64,000 bases of DNA, from the NCBI GenBank assembly GCA_964036045.1, contig OZ038383.1, forward strand, positions 66,717,725 through 66,781,724, written 5' to 3'. Origin of the DNA: Eutreptiella sp. 'Long Island Sound 2002'. Its lineage: Eukaryota > Euglenozoa > Euglenophyceae > Eutreptiales > Eutreptiaceae. Below, piece after piece: positions 32,262 through 44,200 of this stretch. Position 1 is the first letter of the stretch. Every line of letters begins with the position of its first letter. A program made the position numbers and the translations under genes. The notes under the pieces were generated by a model. The model was not told where the DNA came from. It was given only the letters and a program-made list of their open reading frames with translations, and did not search any database.

Positions 32262-34526
32262 GTGCTGTGGTGGCCACCACTGTCGCATTTTAGGAAAAAG
32301 GGAATTTTTCTTGGCCTTTCCTTGGTTTCCACATCTACTTTAAAATACCTACAGTCTCCCTCACACTGAAAAATGGGCGCTCACCATGGCTGGCGTCCTT
32401 TTGCTGCTCTGATGGTACAGTTCTCTACAGAAGACTCAGCGCTCTTGGCGCTGCCGGGGCTCCTGTGGCTTGGTTGGGTTAGATTGGGAGCATGCCAAAC
32501 ATGTGCATATGCATCCCTTCCTCCAAGACGCAGCGTCGACACAACCCAAACGCAAGACACATTATACACACTCGCATGGGTTCTCGTAAACCTGCTGGCG
32601 ACCTGTGACCTGTCTTAGGGCGTAGGGAGTCGAAAAGAAATTAATTTGCCCCTTGGTGGGGTCTTGGTTCTGCTCAGTCTCTCCAGGCACCTGCGTTTCA
32701 GGCCCGAACACGGCCTACTCAGCGAGGCTGCGCGTGGGTATCTGCAGAGGCAGGAATGGGAGAATTATGGACGAATCCACGCAAAAACGAAGCGACGACA
32801 CCAAAATCCGTCAAATGACGGCGCAGAATTTTTCTGAAACGACACACCTGAGCAGAATCCAATTGTGCATCTTCAGCACATTTTTATAGAAATTATAGTC
32901 ATCTCTGGATTTTTTAAATCCAGAAATTCATACGTACAAAATGGCGGCGCGCAGGAGCGGCTCCTAGCGAAGCGCCGGAAAATGGAAAAATAATGGAATT
33001 ATAAACGTATGTATCACGTAGTCTTGAAAATGACGAGACACACATTAATAAACAAACATACAGATTCCACCCACACTAATAGAAGCTTCAAAAATTCAAG
33101 AATTCGAAAATCAATTGAAAAGACTTCAATGAATCAGGTATAAACTACAGGTATGCTCGTCTTGCATGCCGCATACACATTGCTCGTCTCGTGTCTCCGT
33201 GAACGAGTCGTGTAGCAGCGTCAACCACGATAACCACGATAGGACGCGGTAGAGGGATTGATTAGAAAGATTGCAGATGATTAGCGGTCAGATCAGGGTG
33301 ATTAGTCATACACACAAGTGCATAGCAACGTTCTTCGCGTGCGCCCCTTTTGTTTTCTCTCCTTGCTTCACTTCCCAGCGGTAGGTAAGGTAGGTACGCC
33401 CAGGCGGGGCCACCCCCTGGTGGAGTCAAGATTGTTGTGGAGATGGGCAGGTTTGCCCAACGTGATTGTGCATAGTCGTGCATGCACACACGCATTAAAG
33501 GGTAGGCCACGCGAAGTGCGCACGGTAAACCTTGTTTAGGCTACCCAGGGGCTCCTCGGTACGTTCTTTAAGAGAACCTGAGGAGTCCCTTAACGCTTGC
33601 TTGCTTGATAAGGGTAGCTGCTCCATGCAGCGTGTTTGCGGACAGCGTATTATAGGGCACACTGAGAAGGGTATAATACCTGGAGTGTGCCTTGGTTCCT
33701 CCGCCGCAAACGCCCTTTCATTTGCCTTTGTTTTACAGGTGGGCAGGTAGGGTGAGTGGTGCAGCAGCATTTTTTTATGCCCTGCTAAACAGGGGCGCAG
33801 ATCACACAAACAAGTAACTCCGCTCCGCCTGTGGTAGAGCAGGGAGTCCGACCTCATCCACATTTGCGCCTTGCACACGCGAGCACTCCTTCCCTCCAAG
33901 CCCTTGCAGGGGAAACGCGTTGTGGCGTCCCCTGTGAGGCCACAGTTGCTTAGCAGCGCTGTGTTCTCTTGTCACTTCACAGGTGGGTCGCTAGGACCCT
34001 CGAGAACTTCCTCTTCGCAACGCCAAGTAGAGTGTGCGTGTAGGAGTGGTAGTCCTGCGTGGGGGCTAGAGCCAGTTGCCCAGCGCTCGCCCACCAGGAT
34101 GGTGCCACTGTAGGGTGTGTAGGACCTGTAGGGGGCGTGTCACTGTCCCACCCTTTTCCTGCAATTTTAGCTGGGTTGGTGGGCTGTGACAGTGGGTTAG
34201 GTTAGTGTTTTTGGCCACATAGCAAACAGGCGTTTTGCATGCCTTCATAGCTTTTGGCCACCCCTCCCTTTAGTAGACAGGTAGGTAGGGAAAACAATAC
34301 CTGGATTAACACTCTGGGTATTCCCCCAAGGTTTTGCGCCAGCACAGAAATTGGGCGCATAGGGGAGGGGAGACCCGGGGCGTACCCCGTGGCATCAATA
34401 AGCCAACCCTCCAGGTTCAGCAAGGGCGCAGACTTGGGTATAATTAGGACACCACTTCTGCGGCTTGTTCTTAGGACCTTAGGCCTAGCACACTCACACA
34501 TACGCTTTGGCAGGTAAGGGTAGGGT
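32262..34526 (-). other. Element D 3' untranslated region, structured, no gene seen
   Basis: 2.3 kb between the pol stop and the PPT. No coding region is recognised. From about 33370 to 34520 it is rich in inverted repeats, including an interleaved pair at 33647-33691 and a CAGGGGA...TCCCCTG hairpin near 33907. On the plus strand it has four CAG|GTRRG junction motifs (33736, 33980, 34278, 34511). Confidence 0.65.
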
Positions 34527-37500
34527 TCAGTCCCTAGCTTTATTCTTGGAGGCAAGCGTCTCGGCGAGCCTCAACAACTCACCAAGGTTGTTCTGGGACA
34601 AGTAGTCAACCAGAACTGAGTTTAGGCGTCCCTCAGGTAGAACAAATGCAGAGAAGGGCTCCCAGGTGGCCTCTTCGACTCCAAACCCTTCCCAGAGGGT
34701 GAGGAAGCGCCAACCCTGGCGATAGCGGTGGCGTAGGACAGACTTCACCAGGTAGAAGCCCTCCTTAGCCATCTCCTCGGCGTTCATGTCGGGGAGTTCA
34801 CCTTCAACCTCCATAGGGCTGGCAGCCCCTTGTAGGTCCAGAGCGGCGATTTCCTCGTCGTTCAGCTCCCACTCCTCCCCACAGAGGTCTTCAGGATCAT
34901 GATAGCGCTCCAGGTGTTGAGCGGCGCACACCAGGGTCCCCCCTAGCCGGGGAGAACACCGCACGGTGATACGGTGCCCATCCACAGATAGGATCTTGTA
35001 CGGCCCGAAGTATGGGTCATCGCTGGTAGAGCGTGGCCAGGCGGGTAGTCGACTGTGGTGCACCAGCACCCAGTCCCCTTCTTGGTAGGTGGCCGGTACA
35101 CGGTGCTTGTTCTTCTTGTTCCACTGACGCTCTCTCACTCTCTGGAGCATAGCCTTGGCCTTGTCCACCTTCGCTTGTTGCTCTTGGACCCATTCACCCA
35201 CAGAAGAATGGGTGTCCTCTGGATAGGGGGCATGTAGGAACCATGCCGGGCGCCCCATGAATAGCTCATGTGGCGAGTAGCCAGTAGCTGAACTCTCTTG
35301 GGAGTTCATCATCAAGGATATGACGGGGAGTAGTCTCACCCAGTCTCTGGTGCGTTCAGTTTTGCACCATATCCTGACGTTCTCCTTCAGGACACGAATC
35401 TGTCGCTCACATAGGGGGTTGCTCGTGTGAGAGTAGGGAATCCCCGTAGACACCTGGACATTGAGGGACCTCAGGACCCTCTTGTACCAGCCAGTATCTG
35501 AGCGTACTCGTACGTCCTCATCGGAGTTGATCTCCTTGGGCGCCCCATAGACACAAAACCACTCCTCCAGGAGTATTTTGATAGTCTCCTCTCCGGTAAT
35601 GTGCTTGGTACATGGGAACACCCTGGTAAACCTGGTCAACCCACAGGTTACCACGAGGGCGAAGTCATAGCCCCCGAACTTCGGCATCTCCGTGTAGTCC
35701 ACGTATAGAACACTGTTAGCACAGTGAGGGATGGGCAGGGTCGAGTAGAGACCTCTGTCCCTGATATCCCCTGGTTTACAGGACCTGCACGGGCACTTGT
35801 CCACGATAGGCAGGAGCGTCTTCCGCAGCTGGTCGTCAGTCCACGTAGTGTGGAACCACTGCTTGAACAGCCTCAGGGTACGGTCAGCACCCACATGACC
35901 ACTGGACTCATGGGTCCACTTCAGCAGCGCTGGGACTCGGTCACTAGGCACCACGATGCGGTCCTCGTGCCAGAGGTAGCTCTTGTCCCGCTTCCACTGG
36001 TCTTGGTTGACCAGGAGGGGTTCAAGGCGTTTCTCCAGGCGCCGGTAGATATCCCCAAACTCCTGTAGGTACTCCGATTGTTGGAGTCCATCCAGGGGGC
36101 GTATCATGGTCATGTTCAGGTCCAGGTGTACGTCCATACGGCTGAACGCTTCCTTAGCCAGCGCTTCAGACCGGGCACCAATCAGGGCGTCGAAGTTGTT
36201 GCGGCTGATGTAGTCGGCACACTCGTTCTTCACTCCCTGGATATGGTGTACCGTCAGCCGTAGTTGACTGAGGTAGGTCCACCAGCGACGTAGCTTGGCC
36301 TTCTCAGGTGGGGGGCCCTTCTGGAAACTGCGGACCGGTTCTTGGTCGCATAGCCAGACCACAGGGTTACTCCCCAACAGTCGTGCTTGTGAGGATAGCA
36401 CCAGCATACCCGCGAGCAGTTCCTGCTCATAGGTGGAATAGTTCCCTCTGGCCTGGTTCCACTTCCAGTTCCAGTGGCCCAGAGGTACTAGGACCCACTT
36501 GTCGTCAGGGTAGCTGTGCTTGAGGGTTCCATCTCGGTTGAGACCTTCCGTCCCCCATTGGGAAATGGCCGAGTCGAACTCCTCCTTCTCTAGTGCTTGC
36601 CATTGGAACAACGTTCCACCACCGCCCACATTGCTGGCGTCGGTCACCAGGATAATCTCCCCTTGTGCCCTAGGCACGCCCAAGCACTTAGCGTTGGCTA
36701 CCTTGTCTTTGAGCTCGTCAAACGCTTGTTGCTCTTGCGGGCCCCAGCGCCAAGTAGTACTCTTCTTGATCAAGTCAGTCAGTACCGCGCTGGTGTAGGT
36801 GAAGTTTTTGATGTGGCGGCGATAGAAGTTGCACGCCCCAATGAAACTGCGTACATCATGAAGTCCTTTCTTGGGGTCTTCGTGTCGTACCTTGGCATCC
36901 ATCAGGGGTTTGGCCTTAGAGGCCGCTGGGGTCCACCACCCATAGCCAACGTCAAACCCCAGGTACTGCATGGTCTCCTGCATGAACTCACACTTCTCCA
37001 GCTTGAGTCGTGTGTGGTTCTCCTGGCAGACCGCAAAGAACTCACCCAAGAGGATTAGGTGATCCTCCTGGGTATTGGTCCCGAGGCATACATCGTCGAT
37101 GTGAGCCTCCATCTGGGCCCCACGGGATATGAGCTCCTGCACCTTAGGTCTCCTTCGTAGGATGGACAAGATCTTGTTCATCAGCTCTTGGAACAGAGCG
37201 GGGGCGTTAGCCACGCCGAATGGCATGACCTTCCACTTGAATACCCTCCCCTGAGGGGTGATGAAGGCCAGTAGTTCCTGCGCGTTGGGCGTCAGGTCCA
37301 CTTGCCAGAATCCACTTCGCTTGTCCATCTTGGTCTTGTAGCGACAGGAGGCTATCTTCTCCAGGGTAGACTCCATATTGGGAATGGACCCTGAGTGGTT
37401 CAACGTCTTCTTGTTCAGCTCTCCATAGTCCACTACCAGCCGTTTGGCTGTAGACCCAGGTTTAGCCACCAGGAAACAGGGGCTGCAGTGTAGGGGGTAG

Positions 37501-38123
37501 TCCCCGTCCTTGTACTCCAGGACTAGGCCAGCGTCGATACATTCTTGTATCTGTCGCTCAATCTCGTCGGCCTGCTCTTTAGGAGCTGGATAGGGTCTCC
37601 TCCGGATCTTGTGACCCACGAACTCGGGTTTCAGCTTGAGGTCCATCTGTACCAGCTTGTCGCATGAGGCTGGAGGGGGTAGTTCTCCGAACACCTCCAG
37701 ATAGGTCCTTATCAGCTTTTGTACCCGCGGGTCCAGTACCTTGATCTTGTCCTCCATGTCCTCGTCGGAGTGTAAGTTGCTTGCCCCTTGAATAGACGTC
37801 GGGAGGTGGTCCTCCACCAACTCTTCGCCCGCGGTAGCATCCTTCAGCCCTTGGTAGGCATACAGAAGGTCTTGCTCAACCATCTCCGGTGGACGATGGC
37901 AACATAGGCACGCTTTAGGGGGTTCACATACACATTCCTCCGAGAGGTCGTCCTCATCTGGGGTCCTCACATGGGCACCCCATACGCTCTTCATGAGCTT
38001 GAGATCTACCTCCCTTTGCCAGGTGGTGATCTTCTGTTCGAGGTCCTCCTTCAGTTGGGATAGGTCTCCCATACGTCCTTGCTTCAGTGGCCACGAGCTG
38101 CGGGTAGGCTTCGCGTAGCATAG
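34527..38123 (-). pseudogene. Element D pol, C-terminal part: RT, RNase H, integrase, chromodomain
   Basis: Open for about 1,200 codons; it is called a pseudogene only because the LINE separates it from the protease. RT: KRLVVDYGELNKK, KMDKRSGFWQVDL, MPFGVANAPALFQ and the catalytic HIDDV (near 37090-37105) with His in place of the usual Tyr/Phe. RNase H: LVTDASNVGGGGTLFQW and HHIQGVKNECADYISR. Integrase: zinc motif HESSGH...CPCRSC; Asp in LYVDYTEMP; Asp in NSDEDVRV; Glu in NPLCERQIRVLKENV. Chromodomain near 34640-34770 (FYLVKSVLRHRYRQGWRFLT, then EEATWEPFSAFV). The frame matches 46603-47952 once the LINE and one 18-bp duplication are removed. Confidence 0.93.
38106..38123. repeat. 18-bp target-site duplication, left copy
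   Basis: AGGCTTCGCGTAGCATAG, repeated exactly at 46603-46620 on the other side of the LINE. Confidence 0.93.
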
Positions 38124-38370
38124 TAACGGCAGCACACTCCGTCAGCGACACTTTCTGAGTGTCTATTTTTTTTCGATTGACCCTCAGCATTTTGTTGATG
38201 GATCCACCAGTAGTCCAGGCTATTCGGTGATTGGAGAAAATCCTGGGCTGTTCAAGTTCTGGAGCCTTTCCCGCAGTTTTCAAATCATCATCTCAATTCC
38301 CGAGTTCAAATCCACGCTCGCAATCTTTCAATTGACGCCAAGCCACCTTTTCGTTCATCCCGAAAACACC
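38124..38370 (+). other. AlkB-LINE 5' untranslated region
   Basis: 247 bp from the target duplication to the first in-frame ATG of ORF1. The ORF1 frame is open upstream to a GTG at 38227, so a non-AUG start cannot be excluded. An internal promoter would be expected here, but none is recognisable. Confidence 0.6.
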
Positions 38371-41082
38371 ATGAATTTCACCCTATTTGGAAGCTCCAAA
38401 GCCGCCGATGATGGCCTTTCAACGCTATTCAACTATTCTCCGTCACACCTCTTTCAAAAACACCAAGCCTCAAATTCGCCGTTGCAAACACGCTTTCCGT
38501 CACGCCAACTTGAAGCCATTGAGGGCAAAATATTTGACACACGCCAACGCATTTTCGTTCCCGAAGTCTACCGCCGACTACAAGACTACTCCGAGTTTTA
38601 CCTGGATGTGGAAGGCACCGATATTCAATCCGCCTTCGTTGGGAGCAACTCCACGGAAATTCTAGATCGAGGTAGGGTCTCTTCCGTTGCGCACAATAAC
38701 TACAACGAGCTCGAAAAGCTTTTGTTCAAGCACAAGCGTTTCTACCTAAAGCCGTATGAGTTGGACTATTCCCAAGCCGAAGCCAAGGAGTCTCCACCCA
38801 CCGCCACCCCGTGGGCTAAACAATTAAGAACCGTGCTAGATAAAGCCAAAGAAGAGAACAAAGACCTCAAAGGATGGTTCGTTATTCCGGCGTGGGACGC
38901 TCAAGTGGTTGCCGCCACCTTTCGCATGCTAGGCTCAACTTCCGCCCTTTTTCCTCTTCTTCCGTACATTTCTAGCGTGATATGTATGCACGGGGCGCAA
39001 CTCCGGGACGCCTACAAGGTCAAAAGGGACGGCAAAGACTCCTACGAGTTCCGCACGAGCGGCCATCAAACGATGCCGTATGTTGCCTTGCTCCTAAACA
39101 CCTCTTCCTTTGACGGGAGCCGATATGAAGACATCAATTTTAAGTTTGAACCTTTCCGCTTCGCCGCCAAGCACGCCCATCCAACGGTGCGAGACCTCCG
39201 GTTGCACAAAACACTACGTTTTGAGGTGAGCATAGAATTCCTTGATCACATTGAGCCTTCACCGCCGGAAGAGAGAGATAAAACTAAACCAAGGCAACGC
39301 AAAATTGGAGACGCCCGTGCTTTCATGAAGTTAATGAACGAAATGTTTGTCCCCGCGCTAGCAAACGTATCGGTGAACACCAAAAATGCCTACTACCCGT
39401 TTGGCCACATAGTCCCTTCCGAGAGCCCGCATTGGGCCTACTACCGGTTTGATTGGGAACTCCCATCTCGCTTTGCCGACGAGCTCATGTTTAAGGTCCG
39501 AGAGTGCGCCCAATTCCTCACCGGAGAACTCCTTGCAATGGACATGCACGCTTTGCCGACTACCGAAGTGTATCGAGCCGTGATCGCTAGGGACCGAAAG
39601 GAAAGAAACAAAGACCTACAAGCTCCGGAAATGCTCACCATGATGATCGCCAACCTGCCCGGTGGACGGGGCGCCTCACCGCCCCTAGGAGCGATGTTCC
39701 GGTCTAAAGATTCCTTGGTAGTGGCGATTGACACCACTCACGCGCCGTGCGACGTCATGAAGACCGGTGTCCAAACGTTAGCTATCCGCTTCTTCCACTC
39801 ATGCGGCATTGTCCTCTTTCATGGCATAGATGGGCAATTAGTGCGGTTCTCGTCACGATCCGACGGCAACGCGAGGTCCGCGCCTTCGGGCGCCCCCGAG
39901 CGAGCCCACGCGACGCCGGCCCCGCCCTCATACGACTCATCTAAGGCCCCGAAGACCGCCGTGCTCCTAGTGGCCCCAAGATCGGCGCACGCTCTCGACT
40001 TGCGCGTCCAAGCGGGGTTTCTTGGCCCGTACGTGTCGTTCGAGCCCACGCGGCCTCCCTACGAACACCAACAAGCCTACCTCGTGGTCTACGAAAAAGG
40101 AGAATCCGCGCTGCTAGCGCATGATTTCAAATATGGAGACGCTGCCTTTGCCCCACTACACCGCAACCTCATCGCCCTCGAGGAGATCCTCCCCGCTCAA
40201 GACCCGGATGTGGCCGAGCACGAGCAACCCATAGTGCAGCGCCTCCAAGCGGGAGCCGCCTTGGGGTCCACGGCCTTCGTGTCCCAACTTGTCACCGCCC
40301 TTCGTGAAAGGCCCGCTACGGGGCTGACTGAGCGCATCAGCGAGTGGAACGCGGCACCGGAGGACGCCGGCGCCGCTACGCCAACGCCGGGACCAAGCCG
40401 CATCGAAGAGATGTCCGAGACCAGCGTCCCGCTGCTTGCTCCACTAGGAGGCGAGGCGACCACCCTCCTACCCCCCGACCACGGTGCCCCCACCCCCGCC
40501 TCGGATATTCAAATCGACCCCCGCCTCCCCGCTGGTTTTTATTACGTCCGCGACGTATTCTCCGAAAGCCAAGAGGAAACGGTAAAAAAGATTCTCCACG
40601 ACAACACGTGGGAGAAGTACCACGGGCGCTCAGTCCAACACTTCGGCCACGCATACCTCGGCCCGAGCAAAGTCGCCGCCACGTCCCCCATCCCGGAAGA
40701 GTTTTCCTCCATCCTCCAAACCTACAATGCCGCGCTGGAGCGGCTAGGCCTCTCACACCCTCCTCCCAACCAAATCACGGGCACAATGTATCTCCCGGGA
40801 GAGGGCATCGGCTACCACGGGGACGACCCCTTGCTAGGCGACCCAGTGTCCATTTTTGGTTCCCAATCGGACACCACCATGTTCTTTAAGAACCCCTCCA
40901 ACGGGGACTCCTTTCGCATCCGCCTGTTTGCCCGCTCTCTCCTGGTCCTCACGGGGGCCGCACGCCATGAGTGGCACCACGGTATACCTCGACGGAGAGA
41001 AGACGAAGTGTTTGGGCTAACCGTCCCTCGTACCGTCCCTCGCCTCGCTCTAATCCTCCGACACATACCACAGGCAAGCTAA
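38371..41082 (+). CDS. AlkB-LINE ORF1: novel N-terminal region with C-terminal AlkB-like 2OG-Fe(II) dioxygenase domain (903 aa)
   Basis: First in-frame ATG at 38371. Residues 1 to about 550 are globular with no family I recognise (motifs YLKPYELDYS; GWFVIPAWDAQVV; YYPFGHIVPSESPHWAYYR). They contain none of the usual LINE ORF1 zinc knuckles or an obvious RRM. About 550-715 is Ala/Pro-rich linker. From about 719 (LPAGFYYVRDVFSE) to the end it matches the AlkB fold: iron-binding HGD (His816, Asp818, in GYHGDDP), distal His870 in RHEWHHGIP, and 2-oxoglutarate-binding Arg891 and Arg897 (PRLALILRHI, the R-x5-R of ALKBH-type enzymes). AlkB enzymes oxidatively remove methyl groups from N1-methyladenine, N3-methylcytosine or related bases in RNA or DNA. 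A role in repairing or de-marking the element RNA is inference. Confidence 0.9.
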   Translation: MNFTLFGSSKAADDGLSTLFNYSPSHLFQKHQASNSPLQTRFPSRQLEAIEGKIFDTRQRIFVPEVYRRLQDYSEFYLDVEGTDIQSAFVGSNSTEILDRGRVSSVAHNNYNELEKLLFKHKRFYLKPYELDYSQAEAKESPPTATPWAKQLRTVLDKAKEENKDLKGWFVIPAWDAQVVAATFRMLGSTSALFPLLPYISSVICMHGAQLRDAYKVKRDGKDSYEFRTSGHQTMPYVALLLNTSSFDGSRYEDINFKFEPFRFAAKHAHPTVRDLRLHKTLRFEVSIEFLDHIEPSPPEERDKTKPRQRKIGDARAFMKLMNEMFVPALANVSVNTKNAYYPFGHIVPSESPHWAYYRFDWELPSRFADELMFKVRECAQFLTGELLAMDMHALPTTEVYRAVIARDRKERNKDLQAPEMLTMMIANLPGGRGASPPLGAMFRSKDSLVVAIDTTHAPCDVMKTGVQTLAIRFFHSCGIVLFHGIDGQLVRFSSRSDGNARSAPSGAPERAHATPAPPSYDSSKAPKTAVLLVAPRSAHALDLRVQAGFLGPYVSFEPTRPPYEHQQAYLVVYEKGESALLAHDFKYGDAAFAPLHRNLIALEEILPAQDPDVAEHEQPIVQRLQAGAALGSTAFVSQLVTALRERPATGLTERISEWNAAPEDAGAATPTPGPSRIEEMSETSVPLLAPLGGEATTLLPPDHGAPTPASDIQIDPRLPAGFYYVRDVFSESQEETVKKILHDNTWEKYHGRSVQHFGHAYLGPSKVAATSPIPEEFSSILQTYNAALERLGLSHPPPNQITGTMYLPGEGIGYHGDDPLLGDPVSIFGSQSDTTMFFKNPSNGDSFRIRLFARSLLVLTGAARHEWHHGIPRRREDEVFGLTVPRTVPRLALILRHIPQAS

Positions 41083-41213
41083 CCCACGAAAGCCAGAGGG
41101 CCGGGTACCCGCCTCCTGCACTGTCCAGCCCCCTCTACCTGAACACAAAAGGGCCAAGATTCAGTGAACCACCGGCCCAGTCACGGCTTCCACCATCACA
41201 GGCAAGGGGCTAG

Positions 41214-44200
41214 ACGACGAGCTCACCTCGGCCGGGATACCGGCCGACCAAATTCAGCACTTTCTTTGCCTTAGCCAGCCCAGCCAACCCGGCTCCCCAG
41301 TGCCCCCCCAGCCCCCCCCTATCCCGCCCCCCCCCGAGATCCAAAACGCGCCTACGGAAGGGTTACCAACGGCCTCACCGCCCCCCCATACCCCTCCCTT
41401 CAGAACTGCGTTTTCTATCCCACAACTTGCAGAAGAAACCCATAGTGAGCAGCCAAATTCTCCGACACCTCAAGAACGACTTCGACATCCTCTTCCTCCA
41501 AGAAATCAATCACGCCCCCATCCTCCCCCACGTATACGCCTACGGTTCGGGCACTAAAGCCACCATCGTTTCGAATATCAGCCAAGACAAACACTCCAGA
41601 GGCGAGCATGGTTCCGTCTTGGTCTGTTCCCCCCGGCTCTCCCGCTTCGTTACCCCCCTTCCCCGACTAGATACAGAAGGGATGCTGGCGGCAGCCGTTC
41701 TCACTCTCCCGGGGGCCCCGCCCACCTTGCTGGTCTCGGTATACGCCCCAAGCACGGACGTCCACCGCTCAAAAATTGAAAACATCCTACGGCCACTCAT
41801 GCATCAGTATCCTAACCACGTCCTCGGTGGGGACACCAATTGCATAATGTGCCCTGAACTAGACGGATCGAACCTCCAAACGGACAACGAATGGCCGTGG
41901 CTTCGCAGACAGATCACGAGCGACCCGCCGCGCCTCATCGATACCTTTCGGCACTTTCACCCGACCGAGCGGTCCTTCTCCCGATACCCCACCCCGTACA
42001 GGGCAAGCAGTAGCCGCCTTGACCATATTTTGCTCTCCCCGGCGGCCTCGGAATTTTTTGCCCCCACCTCTGCAACCATCCAAACCGACGACAAAACGTC
42101 AGACCACCACCCAGTCACGTACACCTCTCAAGTCCCCCCTCACCCTTTTACCGAAGCTCCCACAACTAAGAGGAAAGTTTTCCGAAAACTGACGGAGCGG
42201 GAACGCTCCAAGCACCACGACTCCCTTGCCCCCCTGGCGCGGTGGTGCGAGTCTACCCTCCCCCGCTTTGAGTCCTTGTCCTCGGCGGACATCGAGCTTT
42301 TCACAGACGTCGTGCTGGAGGAAGTGGCGACCAGCTACCACAGTATCACCACGCCGTCACGCCCTACCTCCTCGGCTCTGGTAAAGAAAATCAAAGAGTC
42401 CCTGCAAACCCTGCCCCCCCCCAGCCATCCCAACTACCCCGCTTCCATGGACGCGCTCAACAAACTCGTCAAGGAGTGGGAAACCAAAGTGAACAAGGCC
42501 GCAACCACCAAAATCCATCGGTGCCTAGTGAGGAAAACTAGGATCAAACGCACCATCAACGAGGCGCTCAACCCCGTGGAACGAGGTGAAATAACACTGA
42601 AGCGCCCGGGCACCACACAGCTCGTCTCCACCCCCAAAGGTGTGGGCTCTATTTTCTCTTCTACACTCCTCACCCTGGGGGGCAGCCTCGAATACGCACC
42701 GCCGAACACTCTAGTGGATCGCCTACTCGCACACTCCCCCGCCTGCCCCGAACCCACAAAACACGGCCTCCTCCCTGACATTACCTGGGAATCGTTACGC
42801 AACACGCTTAAGAGGTCCAAGCCCAACAAGGCGGGGGGGCGGGACTTCACAAACAACTACACTTTGCACGTCTCCCCCCCCCCTATCCAACAATTCATTT
42901 GGAAGGTATGCAACTACTACCTCCACCGGCCGTTGCCCGAGAAATGGCTCGAAGCCAACATTATCTTGCTTTTTAAGAAAGGGGACGTGATGAACCCGGT
43001 AAATTACAGGCCTATAGCCTTGCTGAACAGCGTTTACAAAATAATTGCAACACACGCCAACCGAGAGCTACTGGCAGCGGCCATTGAACATTCCATCATA
43101 CACCCCACCCAGTTCGGCGGGCTTCCGAACCGCAGATGCCAGGACCACATTTTCAACCTCTTATCCACGTTTCGGGAATCGGTCGGTAGCTACAGCCTCT
43201 ACATTGATTTCAATAAGGCTTTTAACTCCGTCCCCCACACCACCCTCTTCACAGTTCTATCCCGCCTGAACTTTCCTACGCCCCTTGTAAACCTCATTCA
43301 ATCCTTGTACCGTGCCCCTCGCGACTTCCCAGTGGTGTCAGGTCAAACCCACTCCTCACACCTGCAAACCAGAGGCGTTCGGCAAGGATGCCCCATGTCA
43401 CCAATCCTTTTCTGCCTCTACCTGAATGTGCTCCTCTTCGCCTTGCCGTCCCACGTCACTGCACCCCCCTCCCCACACGAATCGGGCCACGCCTTTGTTG
43501 ACGACCTCCTCTATCGATCAGAGAATGGGGACCGCATACAGCAAGTTTTAAACTTCTTCGACACGGTCGCCAGGGAGTGGGGTCTAGACCTTAACCTCAG
43601 CAAAACCGAGATCCACGCTATGGGAACAGCTCCCCCCAGAACCTTCACCTCCCCCTCGGGCACCCCCCTGTCGACAACAAACCAAAAGACGGGGCAACCA
43701 CACAATTGCTACAAATACCTAGGGGTATACATCTTCACCGCCAACCATGAGGCACAAACACTGGCATTGGCCAAGTCGGAAATACGCTCATTTTTCACAA
43801 CCCTCCAACCCCTCCAGCTCACCCTTTCGGAATACATTCTCTTGGTGAACGTCCAACTCATCCCTATTCTTTCCTACCGCCTCATGGCACACCCTCTGGC
43901 CCTGAACGAGTTGGGGGCCCTTCAGGCCATGATCTGGCAAAATGTTGCGCATGACCCCTCCCCGGACAGAGCCAACAGGATCTCCCGCCTCGTCTCCCCT
44001 AAGGCCCGCTACACCCCTCGCCACCAGGGAGGCTTAGGACTCCGCCACTTCACTTTTTCAATTTGCATGGCCCTGGTAAACACCGCAATAAGGTACCTCA
44101 ACGGAGACGGCCCGGCCTCGACAAACGAATCTTTTTCCGAAGCAATGCTCTCCACCACACGCAACCCAATCCAAGACACCATCATGGACGCATGCCACGC

